Numbered from the stretch's first letter, positions 36,573 through 46,385 are shown. The stretch is DNA of 64,000 bases from Prochlorococcus sp. AG-673-L20 (GCA_003211135.1 QCTN01000001.1:62001-126000), one strand, 5' to 3'. A program made the numbers and translations. The notes: generated by a model not told the origin, from the letters alone.

Positions 36573-37628
36573 TTATTTTATAGCAGACCACACTTTAGTC
36601 ATGAAAAAAGAATTTGATTTAATGTCCCTAAAACCTATATCTTTTATTTTAGAAGTTATATCTTCTTTGATGTAATCACAATAAAAGGGTTCATGGAATG
36701 ATTTATAAAAATTTTCCATTATCTGGATAAAATCAGGAGAATCATTCTCTTGTATTGAATCAGCTAGAATTAATGTTCCACTTGGTTCAAGTACTCTAAA
36801 GAATTCTTTTAAGACATTTTCTCTTATTGTTCTAGGTAACTCATGAAATAAATAAACACATGTTATCCCTTGAATACTATTATCTTCAAATGGTAAATTT
36901 TCAGCATTTCCTTTAATTAATTCTATTAAATCACCATCTAAATTTGAAATAAATCTACTAGCTTCTTTTAAGTATGATCCAGACAAATCAAGTCCTAAAA
37001 TCTTTTCTTTTGGAAATGCACCTCTTAGCTGTTTGAGTGTTCTACCTGAACCTGTCGCTACATCAAGAATTTTTATTGAACTTTTGTTTCTAGTATTAAA
37101 ATTATTTAATCCTTGTTTAAGTGGTTTAATTATTCTTCTTCTCATGGCATCGGCACTTCCATTAAAGAGAATTTCTACTTGTAAATCATAAATACTTGCC
37201 GAAAAATCAGAAAGATAACCATCTGTCTGATGGTGAAAATTTCTTAAGTAATACTTTGGGTAGTTTTCATTCTCTATGTTTTTTGGAAGATCTTTATAAT
37301 TTTGTTTTCTTCTTCGGTCCCATGTGTTTGGCATATCCAGCCAGATTTTTGGATATTGGGTTAAATATCTCAGCCAAGGTTCATCAAATAATAATTTCTG
37401 AGGATATATATTTCTTTCCGCATCATTCCAATCCTCCTCTCTTAAATGATCCATTGAATTTTGGATATCTACCAAGAGTTTTTTATCTATATTGAAATTA
37501 CCAAGCTTATTATCCGGAAGTACGAAATTCATAATTCTTGTACTTAATTCTTTATGAGCTAATCCAGCGATACTTTTCCCTTGTTGAAGTGTTTTATATG
37601 CAATTTTTGAAAATTGATCTTTTGCCAT
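36573..37628 (-). CDS. SAM-dependent class I methyltransferase
   Basis: A 351 aa protein. The first half is a family-specific helical region; the second half is a Rossmann methyltransferase. That half has motif I ILDVATGSGRTLKQL, LGLDLSGSYLKEASR, GNAENLPFEDNS and VYLFHELPRTIRE. It resembles the UbiE/Methyltransf_11 group, and the substrate could be a quinone, lipid or pigment intermediate. It lies downstream of glnA but after a terminator-like hairpin, so it is probably transcribed separately. Confidence 0.85.
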   Translation of the reverse strand: MAKDQFSKIAYKTLQQGKSIAGLAHKELSTRIMNFVLPDNKLGNFNIDKKLLVDIQNSMDHLREEDWNDAERNIYPQKLLFDEPWLRYLTQYPKIWLDMPNTWDRRRKQNYKDLPKNIENENYPKYYLRNFHHQTDGYLSDFSASIYDLQVEILFNGSADAMRRRIIKPLKQGLNNFNTRNKSSIKILDVATGSGRTLKQLRGAFPKEKILGLDLSGSYLKEASRFISNLDGDLIELIKGNAENLPFEDNSIQGITCVYLFHELPRTIRENVLKEFFRVLEPSGTLILADSIQENDSPDFIQIMENFYKSFHEPFYCDYIKEDITSKIKDIGFRDIKSNSFFMTKVWSAIK

Positions 37629-37657
37629 TTTTTATAATTACTTAATTACATTCCAAC

Positions 37658-37700
37658 AAAAAAAAAATCAATTTGAGAATTATTTGTGATAATTCTCAAA
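37658..37700 (-). terminator. glnA: Rho-independent terminator of glnA
   Basis: A perfect 12-bp stem (TTTGAGAATTAT / ATAATTCTCAAA) with a 5-nt loop begins 36 nt after the glnA stop. On the minus strand it is followed a few bases later by a run of ten T. This is the clearest intrinsic terminator seen in the window. Confidence 0.85.
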
Positions 37701-37736
37701 AAGATCTTTCAAAATTTGTAAATTACTTACTTTGAC

Positions 37737-39158
37737 TTAAGCGTCATAGTACATAAAAAATTCATGAGGATGAGGCCTCTGCCTTAATTGTTGAACCTCT
37801 TCGTACTTTATATCAATAAAATTATCTATGAAATCTTCTGTGAATACTCCTCCCTCTAACAAATAACCCTTATCTGCTTTAAGTGCATTAAGAGAATCAT
37901 TTAGAGATGATGGAACTGTATCTATTTTTGAAAGCTCTTCTGCTGGCAATTCAAATAGGTCAACGTCAACTCCATCACCAGGATCAATTTGATTCTTAAT
38001 CCCATCAATACCGGCTAACATCATTACAGAAAATGCTAAATAAGGGTTAGCAAGTGCGTCGCCTGATCTAAATTCTAATCTTTTAGCTTTTGGGCTAGGT
38101 CCAGTTAGTGGAATTCTTACAGCTGCTGATCTATTACCCTCTGAATAAACAAGGTTGACCGGAGCCTCAAAACCTGGGACTAGCCTTTTATAGCTATTTG
38201 TTGTTGGATTAGTAAATGCAAGGAATGATGGAGCGTGTTTTAATATACCTCCTATATACCACCTTGCTGTCTGAGAAAGATTTGCATATGATCCTTCGCC
38301 ATAAAATAGAGGTTGACCACTTTTCCATAAACTTTGATGAACATGCATACCTGTTCCATTATCATTAAATACAGGTTTAGGCATAAAAGTAGCTGTTTTC
38401 CCGTATTTTTTGGCTACGTTTCTTACAACATATTTGTATGTCATAACGCTATCAGCAGATTTAATTAAGGAATCAAATTTCATTCCAAGTTCATGTTGTC
38501 CTGCTCCAGCCACTTCATGGTGATGCTTCTCAGTTGGAATTCCTAATTCACCCATTAGCAATAACATTTCAGACCTTATGTCTTGAGCTGTGTCATTAGG
38601 AGCTACTGGGAAATAGCCCTCTTTGTATTGAATTTTATAACCTAAGTTTCCACCTTCTTCTATTCGTCCAGTATTCCAGGGAGCTTCATTAGTATCTACA
38701 CTATAAAAACATCCACCTTCTTTAGAATCATATCTTACATCATCGAATAAAAAGAATTCTGGTTCTGGTCCAAAAAAAGCAGTATCTGCTATACCTGTAG
38801 AATCTAAATATTTTAATGCCTTTTGAGCTAATGATCTTGGGCACCTATCGTAAGGTTCCCCGCTTCGTGGCTCTTGAATAGAGCAAATCATGCTTAAAGT
38901 TTTATGCTTATAAAAAGGATCGATCCATGCGGTACTTGAATCTGGCACCATAGACATATCAGATGCGTTAATCGCTTTCCAACCTCTTATGGAAGATCCA
39001 TCAAAGGCAAGACCCTCAGTGAATGATTCTTCCTCTATCATGTCAGATGTCAATGTTAGATGTTGCCATTTACCATGAATGTCAGTGAATTTTAGATCGA
39101 TGAGTTCAATTCCTTCATCCTTAATCTGACTTAAAACGTCTTGGGGAGACTTGGCCAT
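37737..39158 (-). CDS. glnA: Glutamine synthetase type I
   Basis: A 473 aa GSI that assimilates ammonium into glutamine. Signatures include [19 protein letters not shown], the metal/ATP region [15 protein letters not shown] and NRSAAVRIP. At the position of the adenylylated Tyr of enteric GSI, the sequence is [10 protein letters not shown] with Phe402, so adenylylation is impossible there. Cyanobacterial GS is instead controlled through NtcA and, in some genera, inactivating factors. The upstream region carries an NtcA-like promoter, and a terminator follows the gene. Confidence 0.97.
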   Translation of the reverse strand: MAKSPQDVLSQIKDEGIELIDLKFTDIHGKWQHLTLTSDMIEEESFTEGLAFDGSSIRGWKAINASDMSMVPDSSTAWIDPFYKHKTLSMICSIQEPRSGEPYDRCPRSLAQKALKYLDSTGIADTAFFGPEPEFFLFDDVRYDSKEGGCFYSVDTNEAPWNTGRIEEGGNLGYKIQYKEGYFPVAPNDTAQDIRSEMLLLMGELGIPTEKHHHEVAGAGQHELGMKFDSLIKSADSVMTYKYVVRNVAKKYGKTATFMPKPVFNDNGTGMHVHQSLWKSGQPLFYGEGSYANLSQTARWYIGGILKHAPSFLAFTNPTTNSYKRLVPGFEAPVNLVYSEGNRSAAVRIPLTGPSPKAKRLEFRSGDALANPYLAFSVMMLAGIDGIKNQIDPGDGVDVDLFELPAEELSKIDTVPSSLNDSLNALKADKGYLLEGGVFTEDFIDNFIDIKYEEVQQLRQRPHPHEFFMYYDA

Positions 39159-39180
39159 TAATTTATATATACCTCCAATA

Positions 39181-39222
39181 AAATTAATAACTTGACGTAT
39201 CTAATTATGTATCAATAGTAAC
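39181..39222 (-). promoter_or_regulatory. glnA: Putative NtcA-activated promoter of glnA
   Basis: Read on the minus strand, GTTACTATTGATAC (39209-39222) differs from the NtcA consensus GTA-N8-TAC at one base. It is followed after exactly 22 nt by TAATTT, a TAN3T -10 element (39181-39186). That is the classical class II NtcA layout, and it lies just ahead of a glutamine synthetase gene known to be NtcA regulated in cyanobacteria. Confidence 0.6.
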
Positions 39223-39372
39223 TTTTTTCAACACTTGCTAAGTTCTTTGAGTATTTCAAGTTATATGTTTACCAATTGTTAGCTAAATTATTTAAATTGG
39301 ATGAATTTCTTTAAACATTCTTCGCTTTAGTAGAGAAATTAGTTTAATTTAAAAGTAATGCTTTAAAAGGTT

Positions 39373-40557
39373 TTGACCGAAACAAAACTCATTTCAACTT
39401 TAAATGAAGAGAATCTTCCTCATCTCACTAAAACTTATGTTCCTTCAAGACTTTTATTAGGACCTGGTCCTTCAAATGCTCATCCCGAAGTACTTAAGGC
39501 TTTAGCACTTAATCCAATAGGGCATTTAGATGACGCATATATAGAGTTAATGTCCGACGTACAAAAATTACTCAGATATACCTGGCAGTGTAATAATCGA
39601 ATAACTCTACCTATGAGTGGCACAGGTAGCGCAGCTATGGAAGCCTCTATTGCTAATTTTATAGAGCCTGGAGAAAAAATTCTAATCGCAAAAAAAGGAT
39701 ACTTCGGTGATCGTTTGGTTGATATGGCATCTAGGTATAAAGCTGACGTATTAGTTATTGAGAAGGAATGGGGAGAAGCGTTTACTTTTGAAGAAATAAA
39801 ATATGAAATTGAAACTAAAAAACCAGCAATATTTGCTATCGTTCACGCTGAGACATCTACTGGGGTACTACAACCACTTGAAGGGATAGGTGATTTATGC
39901 AGAAAAAATAATTGTTTGTTTTTAGTTGATGCTGTCACATCATTAGGTGCTTTAGAACTTTTTATTGATGATTGGAAAATTGATCTGGCTTATAGTTGTA
40001 GCCAAAAAGGTCTGAGTTGCCCCCCTGGACTTAGTCCTTTTACAATGAATAAACGTGCAGAGGATAAGCTTAGTGCAAGAACTTCTAAAGTTCCAAATTG
40101 GTACTTAGATTTATCGTTATTGAATAGATATTGGGGATCTGATCGAGTTTATCATCATACGGCTCCAGTAAATATGAATTTTGCAATAAGAGAGGGTTTG
40201 CGCTTAATAGCTAATGAAGGTTTAGAAAATATTTGGATAAGACACAATTCTAATGCAATTAAATTATGGAAGGGATTAGAAAGTTTAGGTATGGAGTTAC
40301 ATGTTTCTAGTGAATTTAGATTGCCTACTCTGACAACAGTGAAAATTCCTCCTGCAGTAGATGGAGATGCATTTAGAAATCATCTTTTGAGAAATTTTGG
40401 TATTGAGATAGGAAATGGACTAGGTGCATTGTCTGGGAAGGTTTGGCGTATTGGATTAATGGGGTTTAACTCTAGTGAAGAGAATGTTGATCGATTATTA
40501 AATTTATTCGATACAGAATTAAAGAAATTTTCTATTTTTGATTCCTCATCTTTTTAA
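39373..40557 (+). CDS. Alanine/serine-glyoxylate aminotransferase, class V
   Basis: A 394 aa PLP enzyme of the AGXT/serine-pyruvate type. It has LLLGPGPSNAHPEV at the N-terminus, MSGTGSAAMEA, VDAVTSLG and the PLP lysine K212 in SCSQKGLSCPPGL. It transfers amino groups to glyoxylate, a photorespiratory step producing glycine. It starts at TTG 39373 and is divergent from glnA across a 214-nt control region. Its 3' end overlaps convergent tadA by 26 nt. Confidence 0.93.
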   Translation: MTETKLISTLNEENLPHLTKTYVPSRLLLGPGPSNAHPEVLKALALNPIGHLDDAYIELMSDVQKLLRYTWQCNNRITLPMSGTGSAAMEASIANFIEPGEKILIAKKGYFGDRLVDMASRYKADVLVIEKEWGEAFTFEEIKYEIETKKPAIFAIVHAETSTGVLQPLEGIGDLCRKNNCLFLVDAVTSLGALELFIDDWKIDLAYSCSQKGLSCPPGLSPFTMNKRAEDKLSARTSKVPNWYLDLSLLNRYWGSDRVYHHTAPVNMNFAIREGLRLIANEGLENIWIRHNSNAIKLWKGLESLGMELHVSSEFRLPTLTTVKIPPAVDGDAFRNHLLRNFGIEIGNGLGALSGKVWRIGLMGFNSSEENVDRLLNLFDTELKKFSIFDSSSF

Positions 40558-41029
40558 ACCACAACTTAATTTTATTTTTACAATCCTGATTTAAAATCCC
40601 TCCTACCACTTTCATTTTATGATGTGCGCTTTTATGCTTCGAAAAATCAATAGTTCCTCCAAATCCACCTCTTTTATCATCTTCAGCACCATATATCACT
40701 TGGCCCATTCTTGCTTGAACTAATGCAGCAGCACACATTGTACAAGGCTCTAAATTTATAATTATGCTGCATTCATTAAATCGCCAATCATTTTTAATCC
40801 ATGCAGCTTGTCTAAGTGCTATTAATTCAGCATGTCCTAATGGATCATTGTTAATTTCTCTTTTATTACTTCCTCTCCCAATACATCTTCCTTTCTCATC
40901 TATTATTACTGCTGTAATTGGTAATTCCGCCTTACCTACTTCTTCTGATCTTCGTAAAATGAATTTCATCCATTTAATATAATCAAAGTGCACAATTTTT
41001 TTATGTTTACTTATCAGGTTTTGGTTCAT
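40532..41029 (-). CDS. tadA: tRNA-specific adenosine deaminase TadA
   Basis: A 165 aa zinc deaminase that converts A34 to inosine in tRNA-Arg(ACG). Zinc and proton-shuttle residues are H66-A-E68 (GHAELIAL) and C96/C99 (LEPCTMCAAAL). The C-terminus (RGGFGG...SKHKSAHHKMKV) is typical of TadA. It overlaps the aminotransferase gene tail to tail by 26 nt. Confidence 0.94.
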   Translation of the reverse strand: MNQNLISKHKKIVHFDYIKWMKFILRRSEEVGKAELPITAVIIDEKGRCIGRGSNKREINNDPLGHAELIALRQAAWIKNDWRFNECSIIINLEPCTMCAAALVQARMGQVIYGAEDDKRGGFGGTIDFSKHKSAHHKMKVVGGILNQDCKNKIKLWFKKMRNQK

Positions 41030-41093
41030 TTCATCAATAACCTTTCTTTTTTTTAAACATTATAAATAACCTAATTAATAATTATTTTAAAGA

Positions 41094-42476
41094 ATGACTT
41101 TTGATCCAATTGATAAACAAAAAAATCTATTTCCAACATCTTCAGGAAATAACGAAAGTTTGCTTATACTTCTTAACAGAACTTCTGAAATCATATGCAA
41201 ATGGTTCTCAGATGCTGAAAAATTAGGTCCTATACCCATTGATATTAACTTTGAATGTTCAGTTCCAGGAGAATATGGGAAGTCTGCAGATGATTTATTC
41301 TCTGAAATTGAAAGTCTTATTTATAGTTCTTTTAATCCGGTTCATCCAGGATCTCTTGCTCATTTAGATCCTCCCCCATTAATCATTTCTATATTGGGAG
41401 ATTTAATTGCTGCTGGCTTAAATAATAATCTTCTTGCACATGAATTGTCACCAAGTATTTCTCTTCTTGAGGAATCTATTTGCAAATGGTTTTCAAAAAA
41501 ACTAGGTTTTTCCAATTTAGCTGGTGGCGTCGCAGCAAGTGGTGGAACTTTAAGTAATTTAAATGCATTAGTCGCAGCACGTAATCATGCCGGACTTGAA
41601 ACTGATCCAAAGGCAGTATATCTAATTAGCGAAGATGCTCATTCATCATTTGTTAAATGTACTCGAATTATGGGTCTCGATAGAAACAATCTAATCAAAG
41701 TAAAAACTGATAATAACGGATGTATGGATATGATTGAGCTTAAGAAGACTATTGATAAATGTTTTAAGGAAGCTAAAAGAATATTTGCTATTGTTGCCAC
41801 TGTTGGCACAACAATTCGTGGTGCAATAGACCCAATTGAGAATATTAGCAGAATTTGTAATGAAAAAAATATTTGGCTACATATTGATGGCTCCATAGGA
41901 GGCATTTTTTCAATTACTAATATACCGATTAATGGAATTAATAATTTAAATCTTGCTAATTCGATAACTATTAATCCACAGAAAATACTTGGAATTACAA
42001 AAACTTCATCTATTTTGATTGTTTCAAATATTGAATTTCTTATAAATACATTTTCTACGGGATTACCTTATGTTTCGACTGAAAACGACGTAATAAATCG
42101 AGGTGAATTAGGGATACAAGGTTCTAGACCTGCCGAAATTATTAAATTATGGTTAGGATTGCGATTTCTAGGTATGCGAGGAATAGAGAATGTCTTAAAT
42201 TCATCTATTGAAAGAAGAAAATTCTTCGAAAATAATTTAAATCTAGAAAAATATGATTTATTATCTGGTCCTTTGCATATTATCTCCTTTTTACCAAAGG
42301 GTATGAATATAAACGAAACAGATTCTTGGACTTTAAATAAAAGAATAAGTCTTATGAAAAAGAACTTTATGATTTCTAGGCCTCTATTTAAAAATAGATA
42401 TTATTTAAGAGCTGTACTTGGGAATTACAATACAAGTGAATCTAATATTAATGATCTTTTGAAATTACTTAATTAA
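41094..42476 (+). CDS. PLP-dependent group II decarboxylase, substrate unknown
   Basis: A 460 aa protein of the glutamate/aromatic/diaminobutyrate decarboxylase family. It has SPSISLLEESICKWFSKKLG, GVAASGGTLSNLNAL, WLHIDGSIGGIF and the PLP lysine K297 in INPQKILG. That last segment deviates from the common DPHKW motif, so substrate cannot be read off by analogy. Tyrosine, diaminobutyrate or cysteine-sulfinate-type activities are all possible. It is divergent from tadA and not beside a polyamine or siderophore pathway. Confidence 0.87.
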   Translation: MTFDPIDKQKNLFPTSSGNNESLLILLNRTSEIICKWFSDAEKLGPIPIDINFECSVPGEYGKSADDLFSEIESLIYSSFNPVHPGSLAHLDPPPLIISILGDLIAAGLNNNLLAHELSPSISLLEESICKWFSKKLGFSNLAGGVAASGGTLSNLNALVAARNHAGLETDPKAVYLISEDAHSSFVKCTRIMGLDRNNLIKVKTDNNGCMDMIELKKTIDKCFKEAKRIFAIVATVGTTIRGAIDPIENISRICNEKNIWLHIDGSIGGIFSITNIPINGINNLNLANSITINPQKILGITKTSSILIVSNIEFLINTFSTGLPYVSTENDVINRGELGIQGSRPAEIIKLWLGLRFLGMRGIENVLNSSIERRKFFENNLNLEKYDLLSGPLHIISFLPKGMNINETDSWTLNKRISLMKKNFMISRPLFKNRYYLRAVLGNYNTSESNINDLLKLLN

Positions 42477-42481
42477 TTCTC

Positions 42482-42661
42482 ATGAATATAAGTAGATCAA
42501 AATTAATTGCTATAACAACAGGTTTTATTTCAATATTAATATGTATTTTATATTTACTTTTAATAACTGTTTTTGACTTTAGATCTTTCTTAAATGAACA
42601 AATAACTAGTCACTCTGTAAATATGGCGGCAATTTTCGTTGAGATTTTGCATCCTCGTTAA
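42482..42661 (+). CDS. Small single-span membrane protein (59 aa)
   Basis: Just below the ORF-track size cut-off. It begins MNISRSKLIAITTGF and has one long transmembrane helix (ISILICILYLLLITVF) then a polar tail ending EILHPR. It starts 5 nt after the decarboxylase stop, so it may be co-transcribed. Its last 56 nt overlap the 3' end of the convergent GTPase gene. Function unknown. Confidence 0.55.
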   Translation: MNISRSKLIAITTGFISILICILYLLLITVFDFRSFLNEQITSHSVNMAAIFVEILHPR

Positions 42662-44108
42662 TTCTTATATTATTTATTGCTTCTTTAATGAATTTATTTA
42701 AGATATCTTCCCTTTTATTTAATTTGTAAATATTCTCAATTACTTCTTGTATTCCACCATCTCCCCAATTTTCTCCGTTAAAAAAATATTTTTTTATAGA
42801 TAAACCGACTATTTTTATTAACCAACATGAGGTTATAGACTGTAATGATTTTGAAATAAATATTGTTGTAAAATTAGAACTTAATGCGGTTGAAATAATA
42901 CTAAGACCACCTTTAATAACCCCAAGTTTAGCTAAAGTTGTTAGTAGTAATTTTGATAGTTCCATTGCTTCTTTTTTTGTTAACTTTACATCGTATATTT
43001 TTGAAATTTCAAGTATCATTTGAACGTTTACAGATGTTGTTGTTATAAAATCTACAACTGGTACTGGATTTAGCAGTATTACTCCCCCAGTAATTAAAGT
43101 ATATTTGTTTATAACTTTATTAGCACTTAAATCTCTTTGCTCCGATATCACTTTTTTACTTATTATTCCTAATTTATTACATCGAAAAAGAATATTATCA
43201 GCTAATAATTCTTCTCCATTAGTGTCAAGTGTTTCTATTATTTCTCTAAATAAATAACTTACATCAGGATTTATTTTTAATGATTCAATTAAATTGTTTT
43301 GAATGGGCTTAGGTGAAGCAATAGTTTTAATTACTGAGAGTTTAATTTGTATTCGAGATGTAATTGAGATAATGTTATCTCTAATAATATTATTTTGTTT
43401 TTCTGATCTTAAGTCGCATTTATTTAAAACAATAATTATTTTCTTCTTTAATTTTGATAATTCTTTAACTAAATAGAGTTCATATTTATTGATGTCCTGA
43501 TCTATTACAAAAAGAATAAGATCTGATTTAGATGCCTCTATTATTGTAAGATCTTCTCTTTCTTGACCTTCCCTTAATGCTTCAAATAAGCCAGGAGTAT
43601 CAATTATATTTATATTTCTTTTTAGGATTGGAATTCTAATTTTGTAACTTGTTATATCTTTTGTAGTACCAATTGTCGGAGATGTCTTTCCAATTAAGTT
43701 TTTTAATAATGCTCTGGCTATCGATGTTTTCCCAGAAGATCCCGCACCAAATAATGTAACGTTGTAATCTCCGTATTTGAATTGTTTTTCTAGTTTAATT
43801 TTTTCATATTTCAATAAATCTCCACATATTTTATTAGATATATTCTTGTTAATTTTATCCATCGCTTCAAGACTTTTTTTAGCAGCTCCATATTTTTTTT
43901 TCAAAGAAAAGCTATTTTGATTTTTAAAAATTATTTTATAAGCAATCTTTTTGAATAATCTTTTATTTTTTGTATAAAAAAATATTAATATGATAAGAAT
44001 GAATAAAAGTGAATTAATATTAAAAATATTTCCGAATAACGTAAAAAACAAATATGTAAATAATACAACTAATAAATATTTATAGTACTTAAAAAGAAAG
44101 GGATACAT
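42606..44108 (-). CDS. Membrane-associated GTPase with DUF697-like domain
   Basis: A 500 aa protein. The N-terminus has a hydrophobic hairpin (about residues 8-48). An Era/TrmE-like GTPase domain follows: G1 GAGSSGKTS near residue 122, G3 DTPGLFEA and G4 NKCD. A C-terminal helical region with ILLNPVPVVDFITTTSVNVQMI is typical of DUF697. Such proteins sit at the inner membrane and their role is poorly known. Its ATG overlaps the lspA stop by one base (TAATG). Confidence 0.85.
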   Translation of the reverse strand: MYPFLFKYYKYLLVVLFTYLFFTLFGNIFNINSLLFILIILIFFYTKNKRLFKKIAYKIIFKNQNSFSLKKKYGAAKKSLEAMDKINKNISNKICGDLLKYEKIKLEKQFKYGDYNVTLFGAGSSGKTSIARALLKNLIGKTSPTIGTTKDITSYKIRIPILKRNINIIDTPGLFEALREGQEREDLTIIEASKSDLILFVIDQDINKYELYLVKELSKLKKKIIIVLNKCDLRSEKQNNIIRDNIISITSRIQIKLSVIKTIASPKPIQNNLIESLKINPDVSYLFREIIETLDTNGEELLADNILFRCNKLGIISKKVISEQRDLSANKVINKYTLITGGVILLNPVPVVDFITTTSVNVQMILEISKIYDVKLTKKEAMELSKLLLTTLAKLGVIKGGLSIISTALSSNFTTIFISKSLQSITSCWLIKIVGLSIKKYFFNGENWGDGGIQEVIENIYKLNKREDILNKFIKEAINNIRINEDAKSQRKLPPYLQSD

Positions 44109-44572
44109 TATTGTCGTTTATATTTAAGAAATCTATATATAATACATAAAAGACCAATATTTATTGATATATCAGCAATATTAAATACTGGAAAATTTAT
44201 AAAGCTTAAATTAATAAAATCTATAACATAACCTTTTATTATTCTATCAATTCCGTTACCTATTGTCCCTCCTAATATAAAGCTGTAACTCAATAAATCT
44301 AGATTGTCGATATTCTTTTTATTTAAGATAATGTATATTAAAGCTATTGTTATTATTGTACTAATCGTGGATAAGAAAATTCTACTACCACTTAAAATAT
44401 TAAATGCTGCTCCATAATTTTTTACGTAATCAATTCTAAAAAATAAAAGATCTTTATTTATTATTGATTTATAATTTATATTAATTATATTTTTTGTGAT
44501 TTGATCAGATAATATTATTACCAAAGATAATAATATAAAATAAAATCTATTATTTTTTATATTTAACATCAT
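44108..44572 (-). CDS. lspA: Lipoprotein signal peptidase LspA
   Basis: A 154 aa four-helix aspartic peptidase. Catalytic D118 (YVIDFINL) and D134 (FNIADISIN) are present together with the conserved NYGAAFN. It cleaves the signal peptide from diacylated prolipoproteins. It overlaps bioY upstream by 4 nt and the GTPase downstream by 1 nt. Confidence 0.93.
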   Translation of the reverse strand: MMLNIKNNRFYFILLSLVIILSDQITKNIININYKSIINKDLLFFRIDYVKNYGAAFNILSGSRIFLSTISTIITIALIYIILNKKNIDNLDLLSYSFILGGTIGNGIDRIIKGYVIDFINLSFINFPVFNIADISINIGLLCIIYRFLKYKRQ

Positions 44573-45141
44573 CTTTTATATTTATATTTGTTTATAAATT
44601 TAATCAATATAATAATTGGTGTGAGCATTAATAATTGATATCCAAATTTTCCTAAGGAATATTTTGAAATATTATATATTAACATTTCTGATTGGTTAGA
44701 AATTAATGCTAGAATGCAATTATAAATTATTCCTATAAGGTGCATACTTAATAATCCTAATATTCCGTACTTTAAAAGATCATAGTAATTAACTCTCTTA
44801 TTTCTTTTTTTTAAATTATCTATTATTTTGATTAATGAATATATTCCCAACAAGTAACCAAAATTTGGAGTTAATAAATATCCTAATGAACCGCCCTGGT
44901 TAAATACGGGAATAAAAAACAAGCCAATTATTAAATAGATACTATATGCTTTAATTACTATCTTACCGTTAAATATTAAGGTAATTATTATGATAGATGG
45001 TAATTGCCACGTGATAGGCATCTCAATTGAGCCAATAATTTTATTGTTGAAAGGTATTGAGAAAATAACAGGAATAAATGCAGAAATTATTATTATTTGA
45101 AGACTTATAAATACCTCAATAATTTTATTAAAATTGAGCAT
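44569..45141 (-). CDS. bioY: BioY-family biotin transporter component
   Basis: A 190 aa membrane protein with about six helices. It has the BioY features PVIFSIPFN near the N-terminus and GGSLGYLLTPNFGYLLG in the middle. BioY is the substrate-binding subunit of ECF biotin transporters and can act alone. No EcfA or EcfT gene is adjacent. It starts 14 nt after the macB-type gene stop, on the same strand. Confidence 0.85.
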   Translation of the reverse strand: MLNFNKIIEVFISLQIIIISAFIPVIFSIPFNNKIIGSIEMPITWQLPSIIIITLIFNGKIVIKAYSIYLIIGLFFIPVFNQGGSLGYLLTPNFGYLLGIYSLIKIIDNLKKRNKRVNYYDLLKYGILGLLSMHLIGIIYNCILALISNQSEMLIYNISKYSLGKFGYQLLMLTPIIILIKFINKYKYKR

Positions 45142-45155
45142 GAACCAAGAAAGAT

Positions 45156-46385
45156 TTACAAACTTCTTAGAGCAACAATAGGATCTAATTGTGAGGCTCT
45201 TTTTGCTGGTAATACTCCAAAGATTAAACCTATAGAACCTGAAATAATCATTGTTGATAAAGTTGTTGTTAATCCCACCGAAGCTGGTAAAGGAGTTATT
45301 ACTCCTAGAAGAAATACTCCTGTCAAACCGGTTGTTGTTCCAACCAAACCTCCAATAGTAGATAATATTAAAGCCTCAAATAAAAATTGTATAAGAATAT
45401 CTGATTGCTTTGCTCCTATTGCTTTTCTTAGTCCAATCTCCTCTGTCCTCTCACTAACAGAAACAAGCATAATGTTCATTATTCCTATCCCTCCAACAAT
45501 AAGAGATACAGCACCTATACCTGCTAATAAAAAAGTAAGACCACTTGTGATATTCGTTACGATGTTTAAAGCATCTTCTTGAGATCTTACTGCAAAATCA
45601 TCGTCTCTTATTATGTTATGTCTTTGACGCAATAAATTTGTAATTTGGAACTTTGCAGCTCTAGTTTTATTTTTATTAATAGCTTCTACACTTATAAAAC
45701 TTAGACTAACTCCATAGGTGGGATCTTTCCCACTTATTCTGTTAACCATTGTAGTAAGAGGTATATATGCATTTTTATCTTGATTGCTACCAAAAACAGC
45801 TCCCTTGGGTTTTAACATTCCTATTATTTCATAGGTATGATCTTTAATTCTAATGTTTTCTCCAATTACTGAGTCCCCTTTAAAAAAGTCTTCTTTTAGA
45901 TCAGGTCCAATTACAACAAAACTTCTAGCTGAATTCACGTCACTTTGAGAGATGAATCTTCCTTCATCTACCTCAAAACTCCTTACGTCAAGAAATTCAG
46001 GTGTAACCCCAGCTATTGAAATATTTAAACTTTTTGAATTTGATTGAACAATTTCATTCACAGAGATTTGTGGTGCAACTTTTTTAACACTCGGTACTTG
46101 ATTACTAATTGCTATCGAATCTTCTAAAACAAGATTTTTTGGAAACGATATACCTCTTCTTCTCGTATCATTATTTCCTGGAACAATAAATAATACATTT
46201 GCACCTAAATTACTTAATTGATTTTTCGCCAAAGTTTGAGCACCTCTCCCTAGCCCAACAAGTGTTATTACTGATGCATTTCCTATAATGATTCCAAGCA
46301 TTGTAAGAGAACTTCTTAATTTGTTTGAAACTAAAGTCTTACAAGCCATATTAAAGGCTTCTTTGAGAGATATATTCCTAGACAT
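45156..46385 (-). CDS. MacB/FtsX-type ABC transporter permease
   Basis: A 409 aa permease with one N-terminal helix (SSLTMLGIIIGNASVITLVGL), a large periplasmic MacB core domain and three C-terminal helices including GGIGIMNIMLVSVSERTEEIGLRKAIGA. It lacks an ATPase domain, so it must pair with a separate ATP-binding subunit that is not adjacent. Exported substrate unknown. Its start overlaps the pyk 3' end by 8 nt. Confidence 0.9.
   Translation of the reverse strand: MSRNISLKEAFNMACKTLVSNKLRSSLTMLGIIIGNASVITLVGLGRGAQTLAKNQLSNLGANVLFIVPGNNDTRRRGISFPKNLVLEDSIAISNQVPSVKKVAPQISVNEIVQSNSKSLNISIAGVTPEFLDVRSFEVDEGRFISQSDVNSARSFVVIGPDLKEDFFKGDSVIGENIRIKDHTYEIIGMLKPKGAVFGSNQDKNAYIPLTTMVNRISGKDPTYGVSLSFISVEAINKNKTRAAKFQITNLLRQRHNIIRDDDFAVRSQEDALNIVTNITSGLTFLLAGIGAVSLIVGGIGIMNIMLVSVSERTEEIGLRKAIGAKQSDILIQFLFEALILSTIGGLVGTTTGLTGVFLLGVITPLPASVGLTTTLSTMIISGSIGLIFGVLPAKRASQLDPIVALRSL

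Noticed and set aside
45097-45582. Plus-strand 161 aa ORF opposite the MacB-type permease
   Set aside because: Low-information Pro/Ile-rich translation entirely antisense to a well-supported permease gene.
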